Below are positions 18,207 through 28,088 of a stretch of 64,000 nt of DNA, piece after piece. The translations under genes were made by a program, and so were the position numbers. This DNA comes from Marinobacter arenosus (lineage in GTDB: Bacteria > Pseudomonadota > Gammaproteobacteria > Pseudomonadales > Oleiphilaceae), in contig NZ_JAHVAO010000001.1 in the NCBI RefSeq assembly GCF_019264345.1, positions 1,240,001 through 1,304,000 on the forward strand, in the 5' to 3' direction. The notes beneath the pieces were generated by a model. The model ran no database searches and was not told where the DNA came from. It was given only the letters and a program-made list of their open reading frames with translations. Every line of letters starts with the position of its first letter. The stretch's first letter is position 1.

Positions 18207-18749
18207 ATGGATTATTTTGCAGAAAGCATCAAGAAGGCCATTCGCACCGTCCCGGACTGGCCCAAGCCCGGCGTGGCCTTCAGAGACATCACCACCGTCC
18301 TGCAGGACAAAACGGCCTTCCGGAAGCTGATTGACGCCTTTGTCCATCGCTATCACGGTCATGAAATCGACGCCGTGGCGGCCGTTGACGCCCGCGGCTT
18401 TATCATCGGCTCGGCTCTGGCGTACGAACTGAACGCCTCACTGGTGCTGGTCCGGAAGAAGGGCAAACTGCCGTTCGACACGCTGGTCGAAGACTACGAA
18501 CTCGAATACGGCACCGCATCGGTGGAGTTGCACAAGGATGCCTTCAAGCCCGGCGACAAGGTGGTACTGGTGGACGACCTGATCGCCACCGGCGGTACCA
18601 TGCTTGCGGCCACCCGCCTGATCCGACGTATCGGTGCCGAGATCGTGGAAGTGGCAGCCATGATCGATCTTCCGGACCTGGGTGGCTCCCGCAAGCTGCA
18701 GGAGGAAGGGCTTCAGGTTTATACTGTCTGTTCGTTCGACGGAGACTGA
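18207..18749 (+). CDS. apt: Adenine phosphoribosyltransferase
   Basis: A 180-residue enzyme of normal length with the PRPP-binding motif [13 protein letters not shown] (residues 119-131) and the family segments [13 protein letters not shown] and [10 protein letters not shown]. It converts adenine and PRPP to AMP. It follows the purine permease and the two probably share a transcript. Confidence 0.95.
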   Translation: MDYFAESIKKAIRTVPDWPKPGVAFRDITTVLQDKTAFRKLIDAFVHRYHGHEIDAVAAVDARGFIIGSALAYELNASLVLVRKKGKLPFDTLVEDYELEYGTASVELHKDAFKPGDKVVLVDDLIATGGTMLAATRLIRRIGAEIVEVAAMIDLPDLGGSRKLQEEGLQVYTVCSFDGD

Positions 18750-18771
18750 CCACAGCAGACAGGAGGCGGTT

Positions 18772-19434
18772 ATGCAGGATTATCAGCACCACTGGAAGGA
18801 TGGCACGCCCGTACACCTGCCACTGGGCAAAATCGTCTGCATCGGCCGCAATTACGCCGAACACGCCCGGGAGCTGGACAACCCGGTGCCTGATGAACCG
18901 CTGCTGTTCATAAAACCCTCGACAGCGGCGGTGCACCTCACCCGCCCCCTGATCCTCCCCCGAAATCTCGGGTCGGTTCATTTCGAGACGGAACTGGCGG
19001 TGCTGATCGGGCGCCCGCTGACCAACGCCTCGGCGAGTGAAGCGGAAACCGCCATCCTCGGTTATGGTCTGGCACTGGATCTGACGCTCCGGGATGTTCA
19101 GACCACGCTGAAAGAGAAGGGCCACCCGTGGGAACGCGCCAAGGCGTTCGACGGCGCCTGCCCGCTGTCACCGTTTGTCGCCAAGGAAAAACTTCGCACG
19201 GACAACATCCACTTTACCCTGGACATTGACGGCGAGCGCCGGCAAACCGGGGAGACCCGCGACATGCTCAACCCGGTGGTCCCACTGATTGCCCATATCA
19301 GCAGCCTGTTCTCACTGCTGCCCGGTGATGTCGTGCTGACCGGCACGCCCAAGGGGGTTGGCCCCCTGCAAATCGACCAGACACTGTCACTGGAAATGGA
19401 GGATGTGCTGTTCGTGGAAACCAAAGTGGTTTAA
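18772..19434 (+). CDS. Fumarylacetoacetate hydrolase-family protein (YcgM/FAHD1-like)
   Basis: A 220-residue compact FAH-fold protein. It shows the metal-site region typical of the family (FETELAVLIGRPL, GLALDLTLRDVQ) and the C-terminal GDVVLTGTPKGVGPL. Short FAH proteins act as acylpyruvate hydrolases or oxaloacetate decarboxylases; which applies is not visible. ATG 18772 has GGAGG just upstream, and I prefer it to the longer frame that starts inside apt. Confidence 0.88.
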   Translation: MQDYQHHWKDGTPVHLPLGKIVCIGRNYAEHARELDNPVPDEPLLFIKPSTAAVHLTRPLILPRNLGSVHFETELAVLIGRPLTNASASEAETAILGYGLALDLTLRDVQTTLKEKGHPWERAKAFDGACPLSPFVAKEKLRTDNIHFTLDIDGERRQTGETRDMLNPVVPLIAHISSLFSLLPGDVVLTGTPKGVGPLQIDQTLSLEMEDVLFVETKVV

Positions 19435-19479
19435 CGTTCAGTCAGCAAACCTATCTCCGGTGAAGGACGTACATCTGGC

Positions 19480-20805
19480 ATGGCAAAGAAACCGGTAACC
19501 TCCCGACGCGGACGATTTCTGAAACTCGCAGGCATGACCGCCTCCGTGGCCGGCCAGTACGCTGGCCAGCGCGCGCGCCGGATGTTTCGCAGCGAGAACG
19601 ACGAGGGCGCTCAGAGCGAGAGCTACACCCGGATGGCCGGACAGATTGTCGACACCCTGGGTGAACTGAAAGGCGCCGTCATGAAGGTGGGCCAGATTGC
19701 GTCCCAGACCCAGGACTTCCTGCCCAAGGAATTCTCCGAGGCTCTACAGACGCTGCAAAAAGAAGCACCCCCCATGCCCTTTGAGGTGATCGTCGAGCAG
19801 ATTGAATCGGAGCTCGGCAAGCCGGTCACGGAACTCTTCGAATACATTCAGGAAAAGCCCTACGCCGCGGCTTCCATCGGCCAGGTACACCGTGCCCGCC
19901 TGTACGACGGCACGGATGTGATTGTGAAGGTCCAGTATCCGGGGGTGGACGAATCCTGCGATTCGGATCTCAAGCAACTACGCATGACCCTCAAGCTCGG
20001 CGGGTTGCTGAAGATGCCCAAGGAGGCGGTCGACCAGCTCTTCGGCGAGATCCGGGAACGGCTCAAAGAGGAACTCGATTACGTCAATGAAGCCGATAAC
20101 ATCCAGCTATTCCGGCAGTTCCACCAGAACGACGACTGGGTCATCATTCCGTCGGTGGTCGACAGCCACTCGACCCGCCGGGTACTCACCCTCGAACTGG
20201 TCGAGGGCGACCATGTCAGCGAGGTCACACCGGAGCGCTACGATCAGGACACCATCAACCTCATCGGCCAGCGCATCTTCACCACCATGGCCGACCAACT
20301 GTTCCGTTTCCAGTGCATCCACGGCGATCCGCACGCCGGCAATTTCGCCTACCGGCCAGATGGCTCCATCATCATGTACGATTTCGGCTGCGTGAAAAAA
20401 TTGAAACCGGGCATTGTGGAGTCTTATCGCAAGGCCCTGGTTGCGGCGCTGGAGGAGGATTATCAGGCACTGGACCGCCACCTGATCGCTCTGGGTGCCC
20501 GGGTCGAAAGCCAGCCAGCCGTGGACGAAGCCTATTACGCAATGTGGCGCGACATCTTGATTGTCCCTTTCAACCAGGACGAACCCTACGACTTCGCCGA
20601 AGCGGACCTGCACAAGCACGTAGCGGCCAAGACCAGTACCGTCTTCAAATACCTGGATTACTTCAAGCCGCCCGTGGAGAGCATCTTTATCGACCGGATG
20701 ATTGCCGGGCACTACTGGATGCTGAAGCGGCTGGGGGTGCAGGCGGCGTTCAAGGAAGAACTGGAAAAATACCTGAAACTGTCGGAGCAAGCTGGACCGG
20801 GCTAA
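19480..20805 (+). CDS. ABC1/AarF-family atypical kinase
   Basis: A 441-residue UbiB-like kinase. Hallmarks are the KxGQ motif ([12 protein letters not shown]), the alanine-rich loop [11 protein letters not shown] replacing the glycine loop, [10 protein letters not shown] in the catalytic loop and [10 protein letters not shown] as the DFG segment. Family members support ubiquinone or lipid metabolism. It has no C-terminal helical anchor like UbiB itself. It is not next to ubi genes, so its target is unknown. It ends four bases before the convergent sirtuin gene. Confidence 0.88.
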   Translation: MAKKPVTSRRGRFLKLAGMTASVAGQYAGQRARRMFRSENDEGAQSESYTRMAGQIVDTLGELKGAVMKVGQIASQTQDFLPKEFSEALQTLQKEAPPMPFEVIVEQIESELGKPVTELFEYIQEKPYAAASIGQVHRARLYDGTDVIVKVQYPGVDESCDSDLKQLRMTLKLGGLLKMPKEAVDQLFGEIRERLKEELDYVNEADNIQLFRQFHQNDDWVIIPSVVDSHSTRRVLTLELVEGDHVSEVTPERYDQDTINLIGQRIFTTMADQLFRFQCIHGDPHAGNFAYRPDGSIIMYDFGCVKKLKPGIVESYRKALVAALEEDYQALDRHLIALGARVESQPAVDEAYYAMWRDILIVPFNQDEPYDFAEADLHKHVAAKTSTVFKYLDYFKPPVESIFIDRMIAGHYWMLKRLGVQAAFKEELEKYLKLSEQAGPG

Positions 20806-20808
20806 GAG

Positions 20809-21486
20809 TTACTTCAGGCTACCTATCCACTCGGCAACGCCCTCTCCAGCACCCTTGCGAATCACCCGGGCCCGGGACACGGACGCCGGTTCGCCGGGAT
20901 CGACGACGGTAATCGGCACATCCCAGTCCACCTCATGCACCAGGCCCGCCGCCGGGTAGACCTGCAGCGAGGTGCCCACGATCAGCAGGTGATCGGCGGT
21001 GCGAACCACGTCCGCCGCTGCCTCCAGCATTGGCACTTCTTCGCCGAACCAGACGATGTGGGGGCGAAGCTGGGCGCCGCGGTCGCAGGTGTCGCCCTGC
21101 CGGATGTCCCGGTAGCCAATGTCGTAGATGAGCTCCGGATGCCGGGAACTGCGGGCCTTGGTCAGTTCACCGTGCAGGTGAATAACGTTGCTGGAGCCGC
21201 CACGCTCGTGCAGGTCGTCGACGTTCTGGGTGACCACCGTCACCCGGTATCTGGATTCCAGCTCCGCCAGCAGGCGGTGGGCCTGATTGGGCCGGGCGGA
21301 TTCCAGCTGGCGCCGCCGGTCATTGTAGAACCGCAGCACCAGTTCCTGATTGCGGGCGAACGCCTCGGGCGTGGCCACGTCGTACACACTGTGCTCCTCC
21401 CACAGACCGCCGTTGTCACGGAAGGTGGAGAGTCCGCTTTCAGCGCTGATGCCAGCGCCGGTGAGTACGACGATATGATCCTGCAT
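20809..21486 (-). CDS. cobB: Sirtuin deacylase (CobB type) lacking the zinc cysteines
   Basis: A 225-residue SIR2 enzyme with the NAD motif GAGISAESGLSTFRD (residues 10-24), QNVDDLH (88-93) and catalytic His105 in HLHGEL. Tyr54 and Arg57 (FYNDRRRQ) match the YxxR pair of class III sirtuins, which favour succinyl or malonyl groups. The usual four zinc-binding cysteines are missing: the module after HGEL has only Cys134. Such zinc-less variants exist in some bacteria. Its ATG overlaps the stop of the upstream flavoprotein gene (TGATG), so the two are co-translated. Confidence 0.88.
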   Translation of the reverse strand: MQDHIVVLTGAGISAESGLSTFRDNGGLWEEHSVYDVATPEAFARNQELVLRFYNDRRRQLESARPNQAHRLLAELESRYRVTVVTQNVDDLHERGGSSNVIHLHGELTKARSSRHPELIYDIGYRDIRQGDTCDRGAQLRPHIVWFGEEVPMLEAAADVVRTADHLLIVGTSLQVYPAAGLVHEVDWDVPITVVDPGEPASVSRARVIRKGAGEGVAEWIGSLK

Positions 21487-22889
21487 CAGTCGAAGATCTT
21501 TCCCGGGTTCATGATGCCCGCAGGGTCAAACACCTGCTTGATGCCTTTCAGGTAGGCGATTTCCGCCTCGCTGCGGGTGTATTGCAGATACGGTTTCTTG
21601 GTCATGCCCACGCCGTGCTCGGCCGAAACACTGCCCTGGTAACGCTCGACAATCTCGAATACCCACTTATTGACCTGCTGGCACTTCTCGAAGAAGTCTT
21701 CCTTGGCCATATCCTCGGGCTTGAGGATGTTGAGGTGCAGGTTCCCATCGCCAATGTGGCCGAACCAGATGATCTCGAAATCCGGGTAATGTTCGGTCAC
21801 CACCGCGTCGATTTCCTCGAGGAATCCCGGCACCTTGGAAACCACGACCGAGATATCGTTCTTGTAGGGCGTGCGGGGCGCAATGGATTCCGAGATCCGC
21901 TCCCGCAACTGCCAGAGGTTCTGGGCCTGGGTCTCGCTCTGGCTGATGACGCCGTCGAGCACCCAGCCATTCTCCACGCACTGTTCGAACAGCGACATGG
22001 CATCGTCCATGACCTGATCGGAAACGGCTTCGAATTCCAGCAGCGCGTAGTACGGCGCCTCGGTCTCGAACGGGGCCTGGACCTGACCATGAGCCAGCAC
22101 ATGCCCCATGGCCTGGTGCGAGAAGAATTCGTACGCGGTGAGGTCAATCTGCTTCTGGAAGGTCTGAAGCACATCCATGGTGTTGGTCAGGTCGTTCAAT
22201 CCCAGCACCAGCACCGTCAGGTTGTCGGGTTTGCGCGAGAGCTTCATGGTGGCTTCGGTAATGAAACCCAGGGTTCCTTCCGCCCCGATGAACAGGTGGC
22301 GCAGATCATAGCCGGTGTTGTTCTTGGCCAGGTCCTTGTTGAGATCGAGGACGTCCCCCTTTCCAGTCACCACCTTCATGCCAGCCACCCAGTCACGGCT
22401 CATGCCGTAGCGAATGACTTTGATACCACCGGCATTGGTAGACAGGTTGCCGCCAAGCTGGCTGGAGCCGGCGGAGGCAAAATCCACCGGGTAGTAGAGC
22501 CCGTTTTCTTCGGCAAAGTTCTGGAGCTGCTCCGTGACCACGCCCGCCTGACAGCGGACGGTCCGGTCACTGGCGTTGAAGTCCAGGATCTGGTTCATGT
22601 TATCGAACGCGACCACCACCTCACCGTTGGCCGCAACCGCGCCGGCGCTCAGACCGGTTCGGCCGCCGGAAGGCACCAGGGCCACCTGATTCTCGTTGGC
22701 AAACTGCACCAGCGACTGAACCTGCTCGGTGGTCTTTGGCAGAACAATCGCCACCGGCTTGGGCGGATAAATCTTGGTCCAGTCCTTGCCATAGTTCTCA
22801 AGATCCGCAGGATCGGTCAGTACCTTTCCGGGATTGTCGCCAGAGGCGACCAGCTCTTTCAGGGAAGCAATGATCTGTTCGGAATTCAT
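21486..22889 (-). CDS. FAD-linked oxidoreductase, probable D-2-hydroxyglutarate dehydrogenase
   Basis: A 467-residue flavoprotein of the VAO/GlcD family: FAD-binding PCMH domain (PSGGRTGLSAGAVA, GNLSTNAGGIKVIRYGMSRDWV) and a C-terminal FAD-oxidase cap with HIGDGNLHLN and SAEHGVGMTKK. It fits D-2-hydroxyglutarate or D-lactate dehydrogenases. It is divergent from serA; in Pseudomonas stutzeri D-2-hydroxyglutarate dehydrogenase recycles the D-2-hydroxyglutarate made by SerA, so the pairing supports that role. The substrate is inferred from context. Confidence 0.82.
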   Translation of the reverse strand: MNSEQIIASLKELVASGDNPGKVLTDPADLENYGKDWTKIYPPKPVAIVLPKTTEQVQSLVQFANENQVALVPSGGRTGLSAGAVAANGEVVVAFDNMNQILDFNASDRTVRCQAGVVTEQLQNFAEENGLYYPVDFASAGSSQLGGNLSTNAGGIKVIRYGMSRDWVAGMKVVTGKGDVLDLNKDLAKNNTGYDLRHLFIGAEGTLGFITEATMKLSRKPDNLTVLVLGLNDLTNTMDVLQTFQKQIDLTAYEFFSHQAMGHVLAHGQVQAPFETEAPYYALLEFEAVSDQVMDDAMSLFEQCVENGWVLDGVISQSETQAQNLWQLRERISESIAPRTPYKNDISVVVSKVPGFLEEIDAVVTEHYPDFEIIWFGHIGDGNLHLNILKPEDMAKEDFFEKCQQVNKWVFEIVERYQGSVSAEHGVGMTKKPYLQYTRSEAEIAYLKGIKQVFDPAGIMNPGKIFD

Positions 22890-23081
22890 GAATGCGTATG
22901 TCTCATCGAGGTTGGTCCGGAGGCCTGAAAACTGGCGGTTTGTGGGGCAGTTGATTCAGGTAAACCGGCGCGCTGTGAAATTCTGCGTTTATGGTATCAT
23001 ACCGCCCCTGTTCTGTGAGCCAGCCCTGACGATCACTGGCCACGGGTCATTTCACGTGACGAAAGGTTCGGAAGCAAGCCC

Positions 23082-24311
23082 ATGTCAAATACGTCTCTCG
23101 AAAAGAGCAAAATCCGGATCCTGCTGCTGGAAGGCGTGCATCAATCTGCCATTGATACCCTGAACGCTGCAGGCTACACCAACATCGAGTATCTGACTCA
23201 CTCGCTGGCCGAGGAAGACCTGATTGAGAAGATTGCCGATGCGCACTTCGTCGGTATTCGCTCGCGCACCCAGCTGACCGAGAAAGTATTTGAAGCTGCC
23301 AACAAACTGGTGGCTGTGGGATGTTTCTGCATCGGCACCAACCAGGTCGACCTGCAGGCGGCAACCCGCCGGGGCATTGCCGTTTTCAACGCGCCCTTCT
23401 CCAACACCCGGAGCGTCGCCGAGCTGGTTCTGGCACAAGCCATTCTCTTGCTGCGTGGAGTTCCCGAGAAGAACGCCAAGGCCCATCGCGGCGAGTGGCT
23501 GAAGTCCGCCAAGGACAGCTACGAGATCCGTGGCAAGAAACTGGGGATCATCGGCTACGGCAACATCGGTACCCAGTTCAGTGTACTCGCGGAAGGCCTG
23601 GGCATGGATGTCTACTTCTACGACGTGGTCTCCAAGTTGCCGATTGGCAACGCCACCCAGGTAGGCACCCTGCAGGAGCTGCTTAACATCGCTGACGTGG
23701 TCAGCCTGCACGTGCCGGAAACGCCGTCGACCAAGTACATGTTCAAGGCGGAGCAGTTCGCGCAGATGAAGCCCGGTTCCATCCTGATGAACGCGTCCCG
23801 TGGCACGGTTGTGGACATCGACGCGCTTGCCGACGCACTGCGCAGCGGCAAGCTGCTGGGCGGAGCCATTGACGTGTTCCCGGTTGAGCCGAAGTCGAAC
23901 ACCGAAGAGTTCGTCTCCCCGCTCCGTGAGTTCGACAATGTCATCCTGACCCCGCATGTCGGCGGCTCTACCATTGAAGCCCAGGAGAACATTGGCCGCG
24001 AAGTCGCCGAGAAGCTGGCCATGTACAGTGACAACGGCACGTCGGTGTCGTCGGTCAACTTCCCGGAAGTGGCACTGCCGTCTCACCCGAACCAGCACCG
24101 CCTGCTGCACATCCACGAGAACGTGCCGGGCGTGATGTCCGAGATCAACCAGGTGTTTTCGGAGAACGAAATCAACGTCTGTGGCCAGTACCTGCAAACC
24201 AAGGAAGACATTGGTTACGTGGTGGTCGACGTTGACAAGGAGTACGGTGAGCTGGCGCTGGAGAAGTTGCGCCACGTGAAAGGCACCATCCGCTGCCGCG
24301 TCCTGTTCTGA
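23082..24311 (+). CDS. serA: D-3-phosphoglycerate dehydrogenase
   Basis: A 409-residue enzyme matching E. coli-type SerA: substrate domain, NAD Rossmann motif (LGIIGYGNIGTQ), catalytic Arg/Glu/His segments (ILMNASRGTVVD, FDNVILTPHVGG) and a C-terminal ACT domain (LHIHENVPGVMSEIN) that usually gives serine feedback inhibition. It catalyses the first step of serine synthesis. An extended -10 (TGG-TATCAT, TATCAT at 22995-23000) is the best promoter candidate, with no clear -35. A strong terminator follows. Confidence 0.96.
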   Translation: MSNTSLEKSKIRILLLEGVHQSAIDTLNAAGYTNIEYLTHSLAEEDLIEKIADAHFVGIRSRTQLTEKVFEAANKLVAVGCFCIGTNQVDLQAATRRGIAVFNAPFSNTRSVAELVLAQAILLLRGVPEKNAKAHRGEWLKSAKDSYEIRGKKLGIIGYGNIGTQFSVLAEGLGMDVYFYDVVSKLPIGNATQVGTLQELLNIADVVSLHVPETPSTKYMFKAEQFAQMKPGSILMNASRGTVVDIDALADALRSGKLLGGAIDVFPVEPKSNTEEFVSPLREFDNVILTPHVGGSTIEAQENIGREVAEKLAMYSDNGTSVSSVNFPEVALPSHPNQHRLLHIHENVPGVMSEINQVFSENEINVCGQYLQTKEDIGYVVVDVDKEYGELALEKLRHVKGTIRCRVLF

Positions 24312-24340
24312 GCCTTTCTGCCCAGAGTCCAGCACCATCG

Positions 24341-24368
24341 AAGCCCGGGCACTCGCCCGGGCTTTTTT
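24341..24368 (+). terminator. Rho-independent terminator of serA
   Basis: An AAGCCCGGGC/GCCCGGGCTT stem with a 4-base loop is followed by a run of T. Confidence 0.88.
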
Positions 24369-24380
24369 GTGGGGCCAGAT

Positions 24381-25670
24381 TTAGCGGGGCACCTGCAACA
24401 GCAGATTCGGCGAACCGCTGTTGACGTCGCTCAGAACATTGGTCGAGGCGAGGTCTTCCAGCGCAGCATCCACCTGACTCGGCGCCAACCCGGGACTTGC
24501 CCCCAGCAGCAATGCCACGGCACCCGCAACATGGGGCGAAGCCATCGAGGTTCCGCTGATGGTGTTGGTTTCGGTGTCGCTCTGATACCAGGCGCCGGTG
24601 ATCTCCGAGCCCGGCGCAAACAGATCCAGACACTCACCGAAGTTGGAAAACGAGGACCGCTGGTCTTCCCGATCCGTACTGCCCACGGTAATGGCTTCCG
24701 GCACCCGGTTCGGGGAACCGTCACAGGCGTTGGCATCGCTGTTCCCTGCAGCCACCACGAAAGTAACGCCCTGCTCAACAGCCCCACGCACCGCGTCATC
24801 CAGCGCGTCGGAATTACCGCCACCCAGTGACATATTGGCAACTGCCGGTGCCTGATGGTTTGCGGCGACCCAGTCAACACCTGCGATGACGTCCGCGGTA
24901 CTGCCTGCGCCCGAACAATCCAGCACCCTCACGGCCGCCACCGAAGCCTGTTTGGCAACGCCGTAGAGGCGTCCGACGCTGGTACTGGCAACGTGGGTGC
25001 CGTGACCATTGCAGTCCGTCGTGTCATTCGGGTCGGTTTCGCCTCCGATGTTCACCAGCGGCCCGATCAACGGAAGGCCGCCAAGCCCAAGCAGCCCGGT
25101 GTCGTTCACGGCGAAGTTACGCCCCGCGATGACTCTGCCCGTGAATTCCTCATGGGTGTCCCGGATGCCGGTATCGATCACGTAGACGTTGACGCCCTGC
25201 CCTGCCTGATCTGGGTATTGGTAGGTGTCATCCAGAGGCAGGAAGGGCTGATCAACCCGGTCCAGGCCCCAGGTTGCGCCCGCCTGGCTCGCCCGGACCG
25301 TAACCACGGTATCCGGCTCCACAGACAGCACACCGGGCAGCGATTGCAGCATGGCGGCCCGGGATTCCACCAGCTCAACGGCGGCACCAGTCAGGGCCGT
25401 CTGGTAAAGGTGCAGGGATTGGCCACCGCCGACCGCCAGCAAAAGCGCATCAACACCGGCCTGGAGATCGGCAACGCCGAGCAGGTTTGGGAGATCCGGG
25501 TCGAGGCGGACAATGTATCGTCCCGGCAGGACATCGCCCGCCTGCAGCGTGGACTCCTGGCTGACCTGGTCGTTTTCGCCGCCAGGACTTCCGGGCAGGC
25601 CCGCATGTGCGGGCGATGCCGCCAGTAACGCGGCACAAAAAAAGGTCGTGAACAATGCTCTTGTTATCAT
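24381..25670 (-). CDS. Secreted subtilisin-like serine protease (S8)
   Basis: A 429-residue exported protease. It has a signal peptide to about residue 23, an inhibitor-I9-like propeptide (GRYIVRL at ~50-56 to about residue 125), then the catalytic domain with Asp166 (VIDTG), His223 (NGHGTHVA), oxyanion Asn310 and Ser375 (SGTSMASPH). Between Asp and His there is an insertion rich in Gly and Leu (about residues 190-215). It should be secreted and self-processed. It is convergent with serA and ends at the catalytic domain, without an extra C-terminal secretion or anchoring domain. Confidence 0.92.
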   Translation of the reverse strand: MITRALFTTFFCAALLAASPAHAGLPGSPGGENDQVSQESTLQAGDVLPGRYIVRLDPDLPNLLGVADLQAGVDALLLAVGGGQSLHLYQTALTGAAVELVESRAAMLQSLPGVLSVEPDTVVTVRASQAGATWGLDRVDQPFLPLDDTYQYPDQAGQGVNVYVIDTGIRDTHEEFTGRVIAGRNFAVNDTGLLGLGGLPLIGPLVNIGGETDPNDTTDCNGHGTHVASTSVGRLYGVAKQASVAAVRVLDCSGAGSTADVIAGVDWVAANHQAPAVANMSLGGGNSDALDDAVRGAVEQGVTFVVAAGNSDANACDGSPNRVPEAITVGSTDREDQRSSFSNFGECLDLFAPGSEITGAWYQSDTETNTISGTSMASPHVAGAVALLLGASPGLAPSQVDAALEDLASTNVLSDVNSGSPNLLLQVPR

Positions 25671-25925
25671 GGTGTTCGCTCCTCTGCTACACAGAATTAT
25701 TGTTCTCGCAACGGCTCGCGATCACGTCCACTCACGCGGGAGCCGCGGGTCAAAGTTCGCGGCCATGGCCATCGAAGTCCAAGCAGAAGAGGCCAAATGC
25801 CCTTTGATTTCCCAGATTTAATATGAAATTCAGAATTCGGCCTTGAGAAAGAAGAGATACAGGCCATGTTTAGAAGGAGTAGCTGGCCTGAACCAGACCA
25901 TTCATCTCGCGACGGGAGCGTATCC

Positions 25926-26210
25926 ATGTCAGTAAGAGAATCCCTTTTGACCAAACTGCAAACCCAGACCGAAAGTTGGAGCAAGCAGATCGACCAGATC
26001 CGGTCGGAAGCAGAAGCCAAGATGGCAAAAGCTGAGGATGACAAGGCGGAAGCCGAAATCCAGCGGGAGTTTTCGGAGAAGATCCAGTCTCTCGAAGACC
26101 ACATTGAAACCGCTCGGGCCAAGCTCGGAGAGCTCAGGGACTCGGGGGAAGACCAGTTGGATGATTTGAAGCGGCGTATCGATGAATGGTTACCCAGCAA
26201 CACCAACTGA
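25926..26210 (+). CDS. Small coiled-coil protein
   Basis: A 94-residue, highly charged, almost entirely helical protein (SVRESLLTKLQ onward with heptad-like Leu/Ala spacing), lacking signal peptide or membrane segment. The frame extends to 25866, but ATG 25926 has GGGAG at a good distance. It resembles small stress-linked coiled-coil proteins of the sll1863 type, but I am not sure of the family. A bidirectional terminator follows. The 5' region contains a 7-bp inverted repeat (25860-25866 and 25884-25890). Confidence 0.7.
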   Translation: MSVRESLLTKLQTQTESWSKQIDQIRSEAEAKMAKAEDDKAEAEIQREFSEKIQSLEDHIETARAKLGELRDSGEDQLDDLKRRIDEWLPSNTN

Positions 26211-26250
26211 GCACGGGTCACGCGGATAATGTCACCCGCCCAGAAACCAA

Positions 26251-26284
26251 AAAACGCGGCAACCGATGTTGCCGCGTTTTTTTA
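26251..26284. terminator. Bidirectional terminator
   Basis: AAAACGCGGCAAC pairs with GTTGCCGCGTTTT around four bases, with T-runs on both strands. It serves the coiled-coil gene and the convergent OmpA-like gene. Confidence 0.9.
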
Positions 26285-26301
26285 TGCCTGCTGTACCGGT
26301 A

Positions 26302-26958
26302 TTACTGCATCGGCACCAGGGTCAGTTCCACCCGACGGTTCTGCTCGCGTCCGGCGGCATTGTCGTTGGATGCAATCGGGTACCGCTCGCCATAGCCAAC
26401 AGCCCGGGTACGCTTGGGCTCAATACCACGATTCAGCAGGAAATCCCGAACCGAGCTGGCGCGACGTTCGCTCAGCAGCTGGTTGTAGCTCTGGGAGCCG
26501 GAGCTGTCGGTGTGACCTTCGATCTGGATGATGGTCTTGTCGAATTCCTTAAGGACCAGTGACACGGAGTCCAGCGTGTCAGTAAACGACGGCTTGATCG
26601 AGGACTGGTTCAGGTCAAAGGTGATGTTGCCCGGCATGATCAGCTCGATCTCATCGCCGTTTCGAACCACACGCACGCCGGAGCCTTCCAGCTTGCGACG
26701 CAGTTCCGCTTCCTGTTTATCCATGTAGTAACCGATACCACCGCCGATGGCTGCGCCGCCCGCTGCGCCGATGAGGGCACCCTTGCCCCGGTCACTCTTA
26801 CTTGAAGTCGCTGCGCCAATAGCCGCACCACCCAGTGCACCAATGATACTGCCCTTGGTTGCGCTGGAGGTTTTTTCTTCACCGGTGTAAGGATCATAGG
26901 TCATGCAACCACCCAGACCTACGGTCGCCACCGCGAAAGCAAGAATCGTCTTTTTCAC
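26302..26958 (-). CDS. OmpA-family lipoprotein (YiaD-like)
   Basis: A 218-residue lipoprotein: lipobox LGGC (Cys18), a glycine-zipper region (GSIIGALGGAAIGAA, GALIGAAGGAAIGGGIGYY, residues ~36-78) and a C-terminal OmpA peptidoglycan-binding domain (IQIEGHTDSSGSQSYNQLLSERRASSV, then GREQNRRVEL). It probably links the outer membrane to peptidoglycan. A separate hydrolase gene lies just upstream on the same strand. Confidence 0.92.
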   Translation of the reverse strand: MKKTILAFAVATVGLGGCMTYDPYTGEEKTSSATKGSIIGALGGAAIGAATSSKSDRGKGALIGAAGGAAIGGGIGYYMDKQEAELRRKLEGSGVRVVRNGDEIELIMPGNITFDLNQSSIKPSFTDTLDSVSLVLKEFDKTIIQIEGHTDSSGSQSYNQLLSERRASSVRDFLLNRGIEPKRTRAVGYGERYPIASNDNAAGREQNRRVELTLVPMQ

Positions 26959-26977
26959 AGCATTCTCCTGTCTTTAT

Positions 26978-28009
26978 TTATTCGCGGCCTGTCGAGGCGC
27001 TCTCAACAGTCTTCACCGCTTCGTTCAAAAACGTGTCAATGATGGTATTGAATACCGTCGCCTGCAAATCCTGAGCTTCATTCACTAGATGATGACGACC
27101 ATCGGGGATTCTCAGTTCCTCAACAGAGGAAAATTTATTGCGAATAATTCGCAAATTGTGCTCCCAGTCCACCGTCAGGTCCTTTTCGCCCTGGACCACC
27201 GTGACCGGGAAATCCACCGGGCGCGCCGACTCAATGTGGGGCACCCAACTGCGCAATGCGCTCACCCAGTCCACGTGTACGGCCCGCGCCTGCAACGGAT
27301 CATGCTCTCGCAAAAACCGCAGGAAGCGGGAGTTGCCGCTGTTCGCCGAAAACACACGGCGCCAGCGGGTGATGAAGGGTTTCATCACGCTGTGAAGCAC
27401 CTTCGCGCCGAGCCAGCCCACCGGGCGAATCAGGGGCGCCAGCAAAACCACCCTGCGGAACGCCGATGTGTCCCGTGAATGGTGGTTGGACAACAGGTAA
27501 TCGATCAGGATCGCCCCACCGGTGCTTTGGCCCACCGCATACCAGGGACTGCGTACCTTGTTCTTGACGTGCGCCATGACATCCGCGAGCACGCCCTGGT
27601 ATTCGATAAAGCTTCCGATCGCCGCCGGGGTACCACTGGACAGCCCATGGCCCGGCTGATCGTAGGCCAGCACATCAAAACCCGCCCCCAGACACCGGTC
27701 AATCAACTGGCTGTACAAGCCGACATGGTCAAAGTAGCCATGCAGAATGAACACGGTTCCCCGTGCCGTGGAAGACTCAGGCAACCGGTAGTAATGAACC
27801 ATGACCTGGTGGTGACCCGCCTCCACGTAACCCTGGTGGTAACTCACTTCCGGGTGTTCCACCCACAGGTCCAGTCCATAGAACCGGCAGTAGGCGACCA
27901 TTTCCTCGCCAAGCTCCCTTGGCGTGGCCGGATCGAATGCTTCCAGTCGATCCAGCAGCGAATGCCTGTCCCAATCCGGTATTTCTATGGTATCTGTTTT
28001 CCAGTACAC
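26978..28009 (-). CDS. Alpha/beta hydrolase (lysophospholipase/monoglyceride lipase-like)
   Basis: A 343-residue cytosolic hydrolase with an oxyanion region VFILHGYFDHVGLY, AYDQPGHGLSSG, nucleophile elbow GQSTGG and a late Asp/His pair (VVQGEKDLTVDW, DGRHHLVNE). The start is GTG 28009; a stop lies three codons upstream and no clear ribosome site is visible, so the start is uncertain. The substrate is probably a lysolipid or monoacylglycerol. It is followed on the same strand by the OmpA lipoprotein. Confidence 0.82.
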   Translation of the reverse strand: MYWKTDTIEIPDWDRHSLLDRLEAFDPATPRELGEEMVAYCRFYGLDLWVEHPEVSYHQGYVEAGHHQVMVHYYRLPESSTARGTVFILHGYFDHVGLYSQLIDRCLGAGFDVLAYDQPGHGLSSGTPAAIGSFIEYQGVLADVMAHVKNKVRSPWYAVGQSTGGAILIDYLLSNHHSRDTSAFRRVVLLAPLIRPVGWLGAKVLHSVMKPFITRWRRVFSANSGNSRFLRFLREHDPLQARAVHVDWVSALRSWVPHIESARPVDFPVTVVQGEKDLTVDWEHNLRIIRNKFSSVEELRIPDGRHHLVNEAQDLQATVFNTIIDTFLNEAVKTVESASTGRE

Positions 28010-28088
28010 GTAGAGTTAAACGCCTGTCATGATTGATTAATAAGCTATTTGATCTGCAATCCTAACGCATAGCGGGGGTAGAACACAG

